A DNA stretch of 64,000 bases from Alkaliphilus flagellatus (GTDB lineage Bacteria > Bacillota > Clostridia > Peptostreptococcales > Natronincolaceae), in the NCBI RefSeq assembly GCF_018919215.1, contig NZ_JAHLQK010000001.1:900430-964429 (forward strand). Reading direction: 5' to 3'. Position 1 is the stretch's first letter; the number at the start of each line of letters is the position of its first letter. A model generated the notes under the pieces. The model had not been told where the DNA came from. It worked only from the letters and a program-made list of their open reading frames with translations, and made no database searches. Shown here one piece after another: positions 18,917-27,595 of this stretch. The position numbers and the translations under genes are program-made.

Positions 18917-18947
18917 AGAAAAAGGATCTTTAAAGATCCTTTTTCTA
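18917..18947 (+). terminator. Intrinsic terminator
   Basis: AAAAAGGATCTTT pairs perfectly with AAAGATCCTTTTT, followed by CTATTT. It closes the secreted-protein gene. Confidence 0.88.
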
Positions 18948-19075
18948 TTTAATCATTAGAAACTTAGGAATAAATTACTATATTCTCATAAAATACTTAT
19001 TATTGTAAGGAAAATAGAGGAAAGTTGTCGGAGCATGTAGAATTTATTAGAATAATGATGGAGGTGCTAAAATAA

Positions 19076-20227
19076 GTGCAGGGTGGAAGTGGAAATAATG
19101 ATCAAATTACCAAGGTATTAAAAAGAACAATGGATGCTATTTCAGAAGGTAAGAAAGAAATCTTTGAAATATCTGAGGCTGCAAGAAATGAATATAATTC
19201 TCTAAAAAAAGAATTAGACGATTTTCAAAGTAAAGTTCAACTTTTAATTAAAGAAGTAGAAATATTAGAGCATCAAGAGCAAATAAGTCGTAAAATATTG
19301 TTAACAGTAAGTAAAAATTTTTCAAAGCATAGTGAGGAAAATATCAAAAAGGCTTATGAAAATGCTAATCAGCTACAAATTAAGCTTATTCTGAAAAGAC
19401 AAGAAGAAAAAGATTTAATTAAAAGAAGAACAGACCTAGAATTAAGATTAAAGAATGCACAAAATATTTTAAAAAGATCTGAAAATCTTATATCTAAGGT
19501 TTGTGTAGCTTTTGACTTTCTAAGTGGAGATTTAGAAAATATATCCGATACACTAGAAGATATGAATCAAAGGAGTATTTTAGGAAGAAGAATTATACAG
19601 GTACGAGAAGAAGAACACCAAAGAATTGCAAGAGATATTCATGACGGTCCAGCCCAAGCTTTAACTAACGCTATAATAAAAACAGAGGTTTGTGAACGGT
19701 TAATAGATATAGATATTGTCAAGGCAAAAAATGAAATACAGGAATTAAAGAAAGTTTTAAGAAACAGTATTAAAGATATTAGAGGAATTATATATAATTT
19801 ACATCCAATGGCACTAGATGACATTGGATTTATACCTACTATTCAAAGGTACATACATAATTTTCAAAGTGATACTAATATAGAAGTTGATTTTGTTATA
19901 CTATCGCAAGTTGAAGTAGAGGATAACATTAAAAATATTGCTCTATTTAGAATAGTACAAGAAGCATTAAATAATGTACAGAAGCATTCTCATGCAACTA
20001 TGGTTAAAATTAAGTTAGAAATGACAAAAAGGAATCTATACGTTCTAGTAGAAGATAATGGTATAGGCTTTAATATAAAAGATCTAAAAAGGCGTAATAG
20101 ATATGAGGGAGGTTTTGGTCTATTAAATATGCAGGAAAGAATCGAACTACTTAATGGAACATTTGAAGTGAAAAGCGAAAAAAATTGTGGTGCAAAAGTT
20201 ATAATTAATATACCAAATGAAAATTAG
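19076..20227 (+). CDS. degS: DegS-like sensor histidine kinase
   Basis: 383 residues from a GTG 9 nt after GGAGGTG. Residues ~1-180 are a long coiled-coil sensor with no membrane segment, as in Bacillus DegS (385 residues). The HisKA_3 phosphoacceptor is H189 in ARDIHDGPAQAL, the same position as in Bacillus DegS. The ATPase domain (~285-383) has VEDNGIGFN and GGFGLLNMQERI. It is a cytoplasmic kinase that phosphorylates the regulator encoded 11 bp downstream. Bacillus DegS controls exoenzyme secretion, competence and motility; the regulon here is not known. Confidence 0.93.
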   Translation: MQGGSGNNDQITKVLKRTMDAISEGKKEIFEISEAARNEYNSLKKELDDFQSKVQLLIKEVEILEHQEQISRKILLTVSKNFSKHSEENIKKAYENANQLQIKLILKRQEEKDLIKRRTDLELRLKNAQNILKRSENLISKVCVAFDFLSGDLENISDTLEDMNQRSILGRRIIQVREEEHQRIARDIHDGPAQALTNAIIKTEVCERLIDIDIVKAKNEIQELKKVLRNSIKDIRGIIYNLHPMALDDIGFIPTIQRYIHNFQSDTNIEVDFVILSQVEVEDNIKNIALFRIVQEALNNVQKHSHATMVKIKLEMTKRNLYVLVEDNGIGFNIKDLKRRNRYEGGFGLLNMQERIELLNGTFEVKSEKNCGAKVIINIPNEN

Positions 20228-20238
20228 GGGGATGAAAT

Positions 20239-20892
20239 ATGAATGATATAAAAGTCTTAATAGTTGATGATCATTCTTTGGTAAGACAAGGGTTAAAACA
20301 AATTGTTGAACTAGAGCCGGATATTAAAGTAATAGGATTGGCTGGAGATGGAGAAGATGCAATTTTAAAGGTACAAAAACTTAAGCCTGATATTATTCTG
20401 TTAGATATTAATATGCCGAAACTAAATGGAATACAAACTCTGCGAAGATTAAAAGATATGGATAAAACTATTAAAATAATTATGCTTACTTTCTACGAAG
20501 ACAGAGAATATTTGTTTGAAACTATAAATTTAGGTGCTGATGGTTATGTATTAAAAGATGCAGAAAGCGAAAGTTTAATTAAAGCCATAAGAGATGTATT
20601 TCAAGGTTCAAGTTATATTTATCCTACCTTAGCAACAGAATTAGTAAAAGAATTTAATCGTAGAGAAGAAAAAGGCAAAAGAGAAATAAATGGAGAAAAT
20701 TTGACAAAAAGAGAGTATGAGGTTTTAACATTACTTGCAGAGGGATTTAATAACAAAGAAATAGGAGATTGCTTATTTATTAGTGAAAAAACTGTGAAGA
20801 ACCATGTGTCGAATATATTTAAAAAAATTAATGTTAGCGATCGTACACAGGCTGCTATTTATGCATATAAACATAATATTAAAAAGATATAG
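20239..20892 (+). CDS. degU: DegU-like NarL-family response regulator
   Basis: 217 residues. The receiver domain (1-~120) carries the acidic pocket VDDHS, the phosphoacceptor D56 in LLDINMP and the conserved Lys in VLKDAE. The C-terminal LuxR-type helix-turn-helix (~150-217) is LTKREYEVLTLLAEGFNNKE and ISEKTVKNHVSNI. It is paired with the DegS-like kinase immediately upstream, so the two are one operon. The domain order and length match Bacillus DegU. Confidence 0.93.
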   Translation: MNDIKVLIVDDHSLVRQGLKQIVELEPDIKVIGLAGDGEDAILKVQKLKPDIILLDINMPKLNGIQTLRRLKDMDKTIKIIMLTFYEDREYLFETINLGADGYVLKDAESESLIKAIRDVFQGSSYIYPTLATELVKEFNRREEKGKREINGENLTKREYEVLTLLAEGFNNKEIGDCLFISEKTVKNHVSNIFKKINVSDRTQAAIYAYKHNIKKI

Positions 20893-21073
20893 TTATTATG
20901 TAGATTAATATAATTTAATAGGCGTGGGTATAATGATAAACAAAGACTGTTGTTTTTTATATAACATTAGAATAGAAAGTGTAAATTATTTATATTAATT
21001 TTTAAATTTTTCTTTCAATATAGTGCAATACATATTATTATATAAGTAATATGAAACAACAGGAGGTTTTTGA

Positions 21074-21898
21074 ATGCAAATAATTACTGATAGTTCTTGT
21101 GACCTGCCAAAAGAAATTTTGGAAGAAAACAATATTATAGTTGTTCCTTTAAACATTGAAATAGATGGAGAAAACTATGTGGACGGTATAGATTTAACAC
21201 ATGAGGAATTTTATAAAAAAATGGCAACATCTGAAGGACTTCCCAAAACATCTCAGCCATCACCTCAAAGTTATGTAGATGCATTTAAGAAAGCTGCTCA
21301 AAGAACTGGCGAAACATTATGTATACATCTTTCTTCAAAATTAAGTGGTACAATGAATGGTGCAATAATGGTAAGAGAGATGATGGAAAAAAAGATTGAA
21401 GTTTTTGATAGTTTAAGTGGATCAATGGGTTTAGGTATGCAAGTATTAAAAGCTTGTGAAATGAGAAAAGAAGGAGCAAGCTTGGAAAAAATAATTGAAA
21501 AACTAAAAGAGTACAGGGATGAAATGAGAGTTGTTGTTTATTTAGAAACCTTAGAAAATGCTGTAAAGGGTGGTAGAGTAAATAGGGTTAAGGAAATGGT
21601 TGCAAATCTGTTGAATCTAAAGGCAATAGTACATGTTGAAGAAGGATATGTAAAGATATTAAAGACTATTCGTGGAAAGAAAAGAGCTACTAACTTTATT
21701 TTAGAACAAATTGCAGAAAAAAATATGGATTTTAAAGATAGGATTATAGGAATAACTCACTGCGATTGTATTGAAGATGCTTTAGCATTAAAGGAAGAAA
21801 TAATTAAGCGTTTTAGCCCTGCTAAAGTGTTAGTAACAACAATGGGTCCTGTAATCGGTACCCATTCTGGACAAGGTGGATTACTAGTTTGTTTTTAA
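21074..21898 (+). CDS. DegV family fatty-acid-binding protein
   Basis: The 274-residue DegV-fold protein starts with IITDSSCDLP and carries the binding-pocket motifs TSQPSP (~60), SSKLSGT (~92) and VVYLETLENAVKGGRV. Family members bind a single fatty acid; FakB proteins present it to the kinase FakA for phospholipid synthesis. The ATG follows CAGGAGG. In Bacillus, degV lies next to degS-degU, and the same order is kept here, with about 180 bp between, so it probably has its own promoter. Whether it works as a FakB is inference. Confidence 0.93.
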   Translation: MQIITDSSCDLPKEILEENNIIVVPLNIEIDGENYVDGIDLTHEEFYKKMATSEGLPKTSQPSPQSYVDAFKKAAQRTGETLCIHLSSKLSGTMNGAIMVREMMEKKIEVFDSLSGSMGLGMQVLKACEMRKEGASLEKIIEKLKEYRDEMRVVVYLETLENAVKGGRVNRVKEMVANLLNLKAIVHVEEGYVKILKTIRGKKRATNFILEQIAEKNMDFKDRIIGITHCDCIEDALALKEEIIKRFSPAKVLVTTMGPVIGTHSGQGGLLVCF

Positions 21899-21901
21899 AA
21901 G

Positions 21902-21929
21902 AAGGATGGGTTCCCCCATCCTTTTTTAT
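21902..21929 (+). terminator. Intrinsic terminator after degV
   Basis: AAGGATGGG/CCCATCCTT stem with a TTCC loop, followed by TTTTATG. It lies between convergent genes and may serve both strands. Confidence 0.88.
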
Positions 21930-21939
21930 GATAATGTCT

Positions 21940-22845
21940 TTAGTTGTTCCTAATAAAGTGGTTACAAACGAATTGTTGAAATTCTATTTCAAGTGGTGAA
22001 GGTGATCTTTGGCTGTGATATACGAAATAAAATTTTCTCTTTAATTCCATATCTCTAATTTTTATATAGTTTAACAGTTTGTATTTAATTTCATCTTCAA
22101 TTGCACGTTTAGACAATATTGAAATACCTAAACCTCTTCTAATGCATTGCTTTATTGCTTCGGTATTTTCTACATATGCAATAACTTGTAATTGCTTTAT
22201 ATCTATGTTTTGGCTTCTTAAAGTTTCTTCTAGTAAGTTTCTGGTCCCTGACCCTTGTTCTCTTAAAATGAATTTTTCTTTTAGTAAATCATGTAGTGTA
22301 ATAGAGATATCTTCACTGTCATAAGATTCATTATATGGTGTAACTAAAACGAGTTCATCACTTGTAAGCTCCACATATTTTAGTTGGTTATGAGGTATTT
22401 TAGCACCAACAATGCCAAAATCTATATCACCGTTTATAATTCCTTCTACAACTTGAGCTGAATCATAGTGAAGCATTGAAAAAGTTACATCTGGATAAAT
22501 TTTATTGAATTCACATATAAGCTCGGGAATAATATATTGTTCAGGAATTGTACTAGAAGCTATTTCTACGTTCCCGACAATCTTTCCTTTAAACTCTCCT
22601 AGCTTAAATCTGGCTCTCTCTCTTAAATTAATAATATTAATAGCATAATCATAAAGGACTTCACCAGCCTTAGTTAATGAAATTTTTTTACTAGACCGAT
22701 TAATCAATACTGTATTTAATTCCTTTTCTAAATTTAAAATATGGCTACTTATGGTTGGTTGTGTGAGATACAAATAATCAGCAGCCTTAGAAAAACTTTT
22801 AAATTTGGCAATTGCTACGAATGACTCTAATTGTCTAAAATCCAT
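21940..22845 (-). CDS. LysR family transcriptional regulator
   Basis: 301 residues. The N-terminal winged helix (FVAIAKFKSFSKAADYLYLT, TQPTISSHI) is followed by a periplasmic-binding-like effector domain (~90-295). The effector domain (IPEQYIIPELICEFNKIYPD, GIVGAKIPH, REQGSGTRNLLE) resembles the CysL/YwfK group and the LysR regulators often found near selenium-metabolism genes in clostridia, but no selenium gene is in the window. The ATG at 22845 follows GGTGGGAAG. The CDF transporter is downstream on the same strand side but transcribed separately; a regulatory link is possible but unproven. Confidence 0.92.
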   Translation of the reverse strand: MDFRQLESFVAIAKFKSFSKAADYLYLTQPTISSHILNLEKELNTVLINRSSKKISLTKAGEVLYDYAINIINLRERARFKLGEFKGKIVGNVEIASSTIPEQYIIPELICEFNKIYPDVTFSMLHYDSAQVVEGIINGDIDFGIVGAKIPHNQLKYVELTSDELVLVTPYNESYDSEDISITLHDLLKEKFILREQGSGTRNLLEETLRSQNIDIKQLQVIAYVENTEAIKQCIRRGLGISILSKRAIEDEIKYKLLNYIKIRDMELKRKFYFVYHSQRSPSPLEIEFQQFVCNHFIRNN

Positions 22846-22920
22846 AACTTCCCACCTTCATGTACATTTCTATATGAAAATTCTACCATTGTTTTATAAA
22901 AAGTTCAACTGATTATAAGT

Positions 22921-23793
22921 TTAGCGAAAAGGGTTCACATGTACCAAAACATCTAAAACATCCAGTTCTGAATTAATAATAAAATGTTTTGCTTTTCCTG
23001 CAATGGCATGTCCAGCTTCAACCGTTATATTAGGATCGACGCAAATTTTTATATCTACAAAATATTTAGGACCATACTGTCGTATTTTTATGTCCTGTAT
23101 ATCTTTAACCTCTTCAGCTTTTCTAGCTGCTTTATCAATTATATCAAATACTTTCTTTGGTGGAGCTGTATCCATTAGAACTCTAATTGCATCAATATAA
23201 ATAGATATTCCAGTTTTTAAAATTAAAACAGCAACTATAATACCAACAAGAGGGTCCATAATTGTATACCCTAACAATGCCCCAGCAATACCAATTACCG
23301 CCGCAATAGATGAAAATGCATCACTACGATGATGCCATGCATCTGCAATTAAGGCTGGACTATTAAGTTCTTTGCCTACTTTATATGTATGTCTATACAT
23401 AGCCTCTTTTACAATAATGGATAAGAAGGCGGTATAAATGGCAAAGGATTGAGGCGGACTTATGGATGGACTTATTAATACTTTATATGATTCATATCCA
23501 ATACCTATAGCAGTAACCATTAATATAATAGCTAAAATTTTAGATGTTATGGACTCGGCCCTATGATGTCCATAGGGATGAGATTCATCTGGAGGCTGGT
23601 ATGCAATTTTTAAGCCTTGCATAACTACAACTGTACTAAATAAATCAGAGGCCGAGTGAAATGCATCTGCCACTAATGCAGTACTACCTGCAAGTAATCC
23701 GATAACTGCCTTTATTATGGTCAATCCAATATTAACTATAATACCTATAATTGATACTTTCTTAGATTTTTCATAACGAATTTTATCTTCCAT
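22921..23793 (-). CDS. Cation diffusion facilitator, zinc-type
   Basis: 290 residues with six predicted membrane helices and a C-terminal cytoplasmic ferredoxin-like domain (~215-290). The transport site shows H-x3-D in helix 2 (DAFHSASDL) and H-x3-D in helix 5 (DAWHHRSDA), the HD-HD pattern of zinc exporters. Manganese-type members carry Asn/Asp combinations instead. It would export Zn (or Co/Fe) in exchange for protons. The ATG at 23793 follows AGGTGC. It is a single gene with no obvious metal-sensor gene adjacent. Confidence 0.93.
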   Translation of the reverse strand: MEDKIRYEKSKKVSIIGIIVNIGLTIIKAVIGLLAGSTALVADAFHSASDLFSTVVVMQGLKIAYQPPDESHPYGHHRAESITSKILAIILMVTAIGIGYESYKVLISPSISPPQSFAIYTAFLSIIVKEAMYRHTYKVGKELNSPALIADAWHHRSDAFSSIAAVIGIAGALLGYTIMDPLVGIIVAVLILKTGISIYIDAIRVLMDTAPPKKVFDIIDKAARKAEEVKDIQDIKIRQYGPKYFVDIKICVDPNITVEAGHAIAGKAKHFIINSELDVLDVLVHVNPFR

Positions 23794-23905
23794 AAAGCAC
23801 CTACTTTCATATTAAATTTCGATTAGTAAGTTTTACTTATTATCTGAATACAACAGCGAGTATATGCAAATACTTTTGATAAATAGTATTGTAGGAGGAA
23901 AAAAT

Positions 23906-24355
23906 GTGGCCAAGATCATTAACTTAAATGACTATAGAGGTATGAAACAGCGAGAATTCTTTGTTAATCTGTATCACTTCCTAAATAAAAATCTAGATTA
24001 TGGTTTAGATCATATATTAGCACAACTGGATGATGATTTTATCTCTCTCTGCCAAAAATACGAAATAGATCCATTATACGTAAATTTTTTTAGAGTTCCA
24101 ATTATAACCTTTATTGTAATTACCTTTGTCAACAATAGTGATATTAAAGATTTTTTTTCTACCACTTTAAATATGGAAAATAATGAAAATAAATCTATGT
24201 TTAAGAATACCCTAATAAGAATAATTGAAACTTTTGAAGAGAATTATTGTAGACAAAAATACAGACAAGATTTTGAACTAGAAATGGAAGAGGTTATTGA
24301 AGAAGGATTAAAAAGAGTATTAGAAATAGTACCTGATAAAATCATATTAGTGTAG
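23906..24355 (+). CDS. Uncharacterised protein beginning VAKIINLNDY (149 aa)
   Basis: The start is a GTG at 23906 behind GTAGGAGG; an upstream in-frame ATG at 23864 has no ribosome site. The product is acidic and mostly helical, with one moderately hydrophobic stretch (VPIITFIVITFV, ~65-76) that is more like a buried helix than a membrane span. The first ten residues resemble those of the unrelated protein encoded at 45366-45833 (MAKVISLNDY). No known domain is recognised. A terminator follows at 24423. Confidence 0.72.
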   Translation: MAKIINLNDYRGMKQREFFVNLYHFLNKNLDYGLDHILAQLDDDFISLCQKYEIDPLYVNFFRVPIITFIVITFVNNSDIKDFFSTTLNMENNENKSMFKNTLIRIIETFEENYCRQKYRQDFELEMEEVIEEGLKRVLEIVPDKIILV

Positions 24356-24422
24356 GTGTTGTAATATAATTAAACTATTATTTTGTTATAATAATTACAG
24401 TATAGAAAAAGTTAGGTATATG

Positions 24423-24463
24423 CTGGTTGAAGTGGAAATTCACTTTAACCAGATTTTTTTATT
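24423..24463 (+). terminator. Intrinsic terminator
   Basis: CTGGTTGAAGTG pairs with CACTTTAACCAG (one G-T pair) around a GAAATT loop, followed by ATTTTTTTATTTT. Confidence 0.85.
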
Positions 24464-24605
24464 TTATTGTTATAATTCATATTTAGTTCACATTAATATC
24501 TTATGATATAATAATAGTCAGTTTAGAATAAATAAAAAATGAAAATAAACAATTAATTATAAGGTTAAATTTATTCAAAGATTTAAGAAAAGGAGTCAAT
24601 ATAAA

Positions 24606-25343
24606 ATGGAAATTACAAAAACTATAGATGTACAACAACTAAACGCATTTAAAATAGAATTAACTAGGTTTATGATGTCATATAAATTTGCACTAGATGA
24701 GTTGAATACTAAAATTGATATTTTAAAACAGGAATTTGAATATATTCATGATTATAACCCTATTGAACATGTTAAATCTCGATTAAAATCCCCTGAAAGT
24801 ATTTTGAAAAAAATTTATAGGAAAGGCTATGAACTTTCTTTACCTTCGATAAGATCACATATTAAAGATATTGCTGGCATTCGCATCACTTGTTCATTTA
24901 TTTCCGATATATATAAATTAAGTGAAATGCTTCAAAATCAAAAAGATATAAAACTGATTAACTGCAAGGATTATATAAAAAATCCTAAACCTAATGGATA
25001 CCAAAGTTTACATTTAATCCTAGAGATCCCTATTTTTATGTCTGACAGAGAGGAACGCGTTTGCGTTGAAGTTCAAATCCGTACTATCGCTATGGACTTT
25101 TGGGCAAGTTTAGAACACAAAATTTATTATAAATATAATAAAAATGTTCCTGAAAAATTGATTGATGAACTTAAGGAGGCAGCAAATTCAGTATCCCAAT
25201 TAGATAAGAAAATGGAGAATATTCATACAGAAATGAATCAGCTTAAGGAATCAATTGATTCTCATGGTGATTTACAAGAATTGTTAATTAGCAACGAAAG
25301 ATTTCATATTCCATATGAATTTCTAACACTACGCTTTAATTGA
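24606..25343 (+). CDS. Small alarmone synthetase (RelP/RelQ-type GTP pyrophosphokinase)
   Basis: The 245-residue protein has only the RelA/SpoT synthetase domain (~45-215): RLKSPESILKKI, the conserved DIAGIRI, NPKPNGYQSLHL and EVQIRTIAMDFWASLEH. There is no HD hydrolase and no TGS/ACT regulatory region. It transfers pyrophosphate from ATP to GDP or GTP to make (p)ppGpp. The C-terminal helix with Met/Glu-rich heptads resembles the tetramer-forming tail of RelQ. The ATG follows AAAGGAGTC. It is a single gene, so its activity is probably set by transcription or by pppGpp allostery. Confidence 0.93.
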   Translation: MEITKTIDVQQLNAFKIELTRFMMSYKFALDELNTKIDILKQEFEYIHDYNPIEHVKSRLKSPESILKKIYRKGYELSLPSIRSHIKDIAGIRITCSFISDIYKLSEMLQNQKDIKLINCKDYIKNPKPNGYQSLHLILEIPIFMSDREERVCVEVQIRTIAMDFWASLEHKIYYKYNKNVPEKLIDELKEAANSVSQLDKKMENIHTEMNQLKESIDSHGDLQELLISNERFHIPYEFLTLRFN

Positions 25344-25387
25344 GAAGAATGATTCATTAGAAGCTGTATAGTAAGGAGGATGGTAAA

Positions 25388-25705
25388 ATGGAAGGAATTA
25401 TAGGCTTAGTAAGACTTTTTATAATATTTTTTACCATAAGGATTTTTTTAAATAGTATATTTAGAAGGGTAATTATGAGAAAACAAGTGTATAATCAGAA
25501 AAACATCAATGATTTAGAGGACGCTAGAAGATTTTCTGAGGAAAATATAAATGAAGATGCAGTTGATATGGTTTATGATCAAGTATGCGAATTATATTTA
25601 CCTAAAGCAAAAGCTTATCAAGTTGTAGAAGAGGAAGAAACACAATATTTTTGTAGTTGGGAGTGTAGACAGCACTATATTGAAGCTAGAAGTATTAAAA
25701 ATTAA
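25388..25705 (+). CDS. Membrane-anchored small protein with a YHS/TRASH-like cysteine motif
   Basis: 105 residues. One N-terminal membrane helix (IIGLVRLFIIFFTIRIFL, ~4-21) precedes a basic linker. The C-terminal ~45 residues contain MVYDQVCELYLPKAKA and YFCSWECRQHYI. That is the Cys...Cys-x3-Cys layout of TRASH/YHS-like metal-binding modules and of the PP0621-type family, whose proteins usually have DPVC at the first position. Zinc binding is inferred from the family. The ATG is preceded by AAGGAGG. It follows the alarmone synthetase by 44 bp, with a terminator after it, so the two may be co-transcribed. Confidence 0.82.
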   Translation: MEGIIGLVRLFIIFFTIRIFLNSIFRRVIMRKQVYNQKNINDLEDARRFSEENINEDAVDMVYDQVCELYLPKAKAYQVVEEEETQYFCSWECRQHYIEARSIKN

Positions 25706-25752
25706 TGGAATTCTAGGAATTACGAGATAATATATTCACAAAGGCAAATTAT

Positions 25753-25792
25753 AAAAAGATGTGCTTCAAATTTAGAAGCACATCTTTTATGT
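25753..25792. terminator. Bidirectional terminator between the Cys-motif gene and tRNA-Leu
   Basis: AAAGATGTGCTTC pairs perfectly with GAAGCACATCTTT around an AAATTTA loop, with A and T runs outside. It can stop the + gene and the tRNA transcript read from the - strand. Confidence 0.85.
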
Positions 25793-25801
25793 GTATATCT
25801 T

Positions 25802-25888
25802 TGGTGCCGTGGAAGGGAATCGAACCCCCACGATGTTGCCATCGGCAGATTTTGAGTCTGCTGCGTCTGCCAGTTCCGCCACCACGGC
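25802..25888 (-). tRNA. tRNA-Leu (anticodon CAA)
   Basis: On the minus strand the 87-nt sequence has a 7-bp acceptor GCCGTGG/CCACGGC, the anticodon loop CTCAAAA, a long class-II variable arm, the T-loop GGTTCGATTCC and an encoded CCA end. Confidence 0.97.
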
Positions 25889-26086
25889 ATATTCATCATA
25901 GAATTAATGTTAACATAGACAAATGAGCATGTCAATATTTTTTTTGTAAGGGGTAGTATGTAGCCGACATAATAGTAATAAGAGTATAGTAGATAAAAAT
26001 TGCAGTATAACATGGCAAAAATAATTATTGGATATTTAGTTTTTTTCTGATATTGTTATGATGGAGAATTAAATAGAATTTTTTAA

Positions 26087-26111
26087 GGAACAAAATTCTT
26101 AAAAATTCGTC
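26087..26111 (+). promoter_or_regulatory. ECF-type (SigW-like) promoter before the sigma gene
   Basis: GGAAC at 26087-26091, exactly 16 nt, then CGTC at 26108-26111, matching the -35 AAC / -10 CGT pattern of ECF sigma factors. It would start RNA about 30 nt before the TTG at 26148, suggesting autoregulation. Confidence 0.7.
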
Positions 26112-26147
26112 AAATATTAATAGGAGTATGGGAAGGGAGTGGAAACT

Positions 26148-26723
26148 TTGAGTTTAAAGGAGGCCTCCTTAATCGAACAATCAAAGGCAGGAGATATAGA
26201 TAGCTTTGAGCAATTAATTGCCGCTCATCAAAAAAAAGCTTTTAATATTGCTTATCGTATACTTGGAAACTTAGAAGATGCCAATGATGTTACTCAAGAA
26301 GCCTTAATAAAGGCATATAGAGGAATTAGAAACTTTAATGGTAAAAGTAGTTTTTCTACTTGGTTATACACTATTGTAAATAATGCATGTATAGATTTTA
26401 TTCGTAAAAATAGAAAAACTAACGTAACTTATTTAGACAGGGAATATGAAACGGAAGAAGGTAGCTATAAGCTTCAGGTGTATGGCAACGAGGAAACGCC
26501 AGAGGAATTATTTGAGAAGAAAGAGGTACAAAAACTAGTTCATGAAGCAATTAATAAGCTAAGCTATGAGCATAGAAGAATTATTGTTTTAAGAGATATC
26601 GAGCAGTTTTCATACCAAGAAATATCTCAAATACTAAATTGCTCAGAGGGGACTGTAAAATCTCGAATAAATAGAGCTAGAAGCAATTTGAAAATATTGA
26701 TTAAAGAACAGTTAGATGATTGA
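26148..26723 (+). CDS. ECF RNA polymerase sigma factor (SigW-like)
   Basis: 191 residues from a TTG at 26148, 8 nt after GAAGGGAG; an in-frame GTG at 26139 overlaps that site and is unlikely. Sigma region 2 (FEQLIAAHQKKAFNIAYRIL, then DVTQEALIKAYRGI and STWLYTIVNNACIDFIRKNR) and region 4 (LSYEHRRIIVLRDIEQFSYQ, EGTVKSRINRARSNL) are intact. It acts with the membrane anti-sigma factor encoded next, which it overlaps or nearly abuts. SigW-type factors answer cell-envelope stress; the regulon here is unknown. Confidence 0.93.
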   Translation: MSLKEASLIEQSKAGDIDSFEQLIAAHQKKAFNIAYRILGNLEDANDVTQEALIKAYRGIRNFNGKSSFSTWLYTIVNNACIDFIRKNRKTNVTYLDREYETEEGSYKLQVYGNEETPEELFEKKEVQKLVHEAINKLSYEHRRIIVLRDIEQFSYQEISQILNCSEGTVKSRINRARSNLKILIKEQLDD

Positions 26724-26736
26724 AGGGAGTGATAAT

Positions 26737-27450
26737 ATGAACTGCAAAGACTTTGATTTATATGGGTCTGCTTATATAGATAATATGCTTTCAGAGCAAG
26801 AAAGATTAGAATTTGAAAATCACATTAATGAATGTGAATATTGTAATATTAGCTTGCAAAACTTAAAAATAATTGTTGAAAGTATTAATGAGCTTGAAGA
26901 GGTAGAACTTCCCAGAAATTTTTCTAGTGAATTAACGATAAAGCTACAAAATGAGAAAAACTCTAAAAATAGAATGGTATTTTTTAATAAAAAGAAATTA
27001 TTAAGTGGTATTGTAGCAGGTCTATTAATCTTTATGGCTTCCCTATCTTTAATAAATAACTCTTTAATTAATAAAAATATGGATAGATTATATAGTGAAA
27101 TAGAGGATAAACATATTAATGAAAAGAACACTAACTTTAAAATTGCATCCGATGAACCTAAGGACGCACTTGACAATACAGAGAAAGAAACTACTATAAA
27201 GCCAAGTATAATGGCTATGGATAATGTAGATGAAAAGCAGGAAGGAATATCCGAGGAGAGTGCTAAACAAAACAAGGATAGCAGAACTTATAATATAAAA
27301 ACGCCAGAAAATGAAGAAAACTCTGTAGAAAATAAGAATTCTCAAAATCAACTAACTAAAAAGAGATTTAGCAAAACAATTAACCCATTTGCTATAGTAT
27401 CTATAATTCTTGGTGTAGTAATTTTAATATATAAAATATGGAAAAAATAG
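26737..27450 (+). CDS. Anti-sigma factor, zf-HC2 type, with two membrane segments
   Basis: The ATG at 26737 follows GAAGGGAG; an earlier in-frame ATG at 26716 inside the sigma gene is less likely. The N-terminus carries the zinc anti-sigma motif H-x3-C-x2-C (HINECEYC), with a further Cys in MNCKD. A first membrane helix (~91-108) is followed by a ~105-residue polar Asn/Glu/Lys-rich external stretch, and a second helix ends the protein (FAIVSIILGVVILIYKIW). It would hold the upstream sigma factor at the membrane until a proteolytic cascade releases it. The C-terminal helix is unusual for RsiW-type proteins. Confidence 0.88.
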   Translation: MNCKDFDLYGSAYIDNMLSEQERLEFENHINECEYCNISLQNLKIIVESINELEEVELPRNFSSELTIKLQNEKNSKNRMVFFNKKKLLSGIVAGLLIFMASLSLINNSLINKNMDRLYSEIEDKHINEKNTNFKIASDEPKDALDNTEKETTIKPSIMAMDNVDEKQEGISEESAKQNKDSRTYNIKTPENEENSVENKNSQNQLTKKRFSKTINPFAIVSIILGVVILIYKIWKK

Positions 27451-27462
27451 ATTTTTTAAAGC

Positions 27463-27500
27463 CCCACTAGTGTAATTATACTAGTGGGTATTCTTTTATA
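27463..27500 (+). terminator. Intrinsic terminator after the sigma/anti-sigma operon
   Basis: CCCACTAGT/ACTAGTGGG stem with a short AT loop, followed by TATTCTTTTA. Confidence 0.85.
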
Positions 27501-27595
27501 GCAAAGGGTGTATAATTCTTAAAAAGAAATTGATTTTACTAACTGACTAATAAATGCTAAAATATTGATAATATCTTAAGAAGGGAGCTAAGCCC

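Noticed and set aside
25720-26013. 97-codon minus-strand frame across tRNA-Leu(CAA)
   Set aside because: Covers the tRNA and its terminator; no ribosome site and no protein-like composition.
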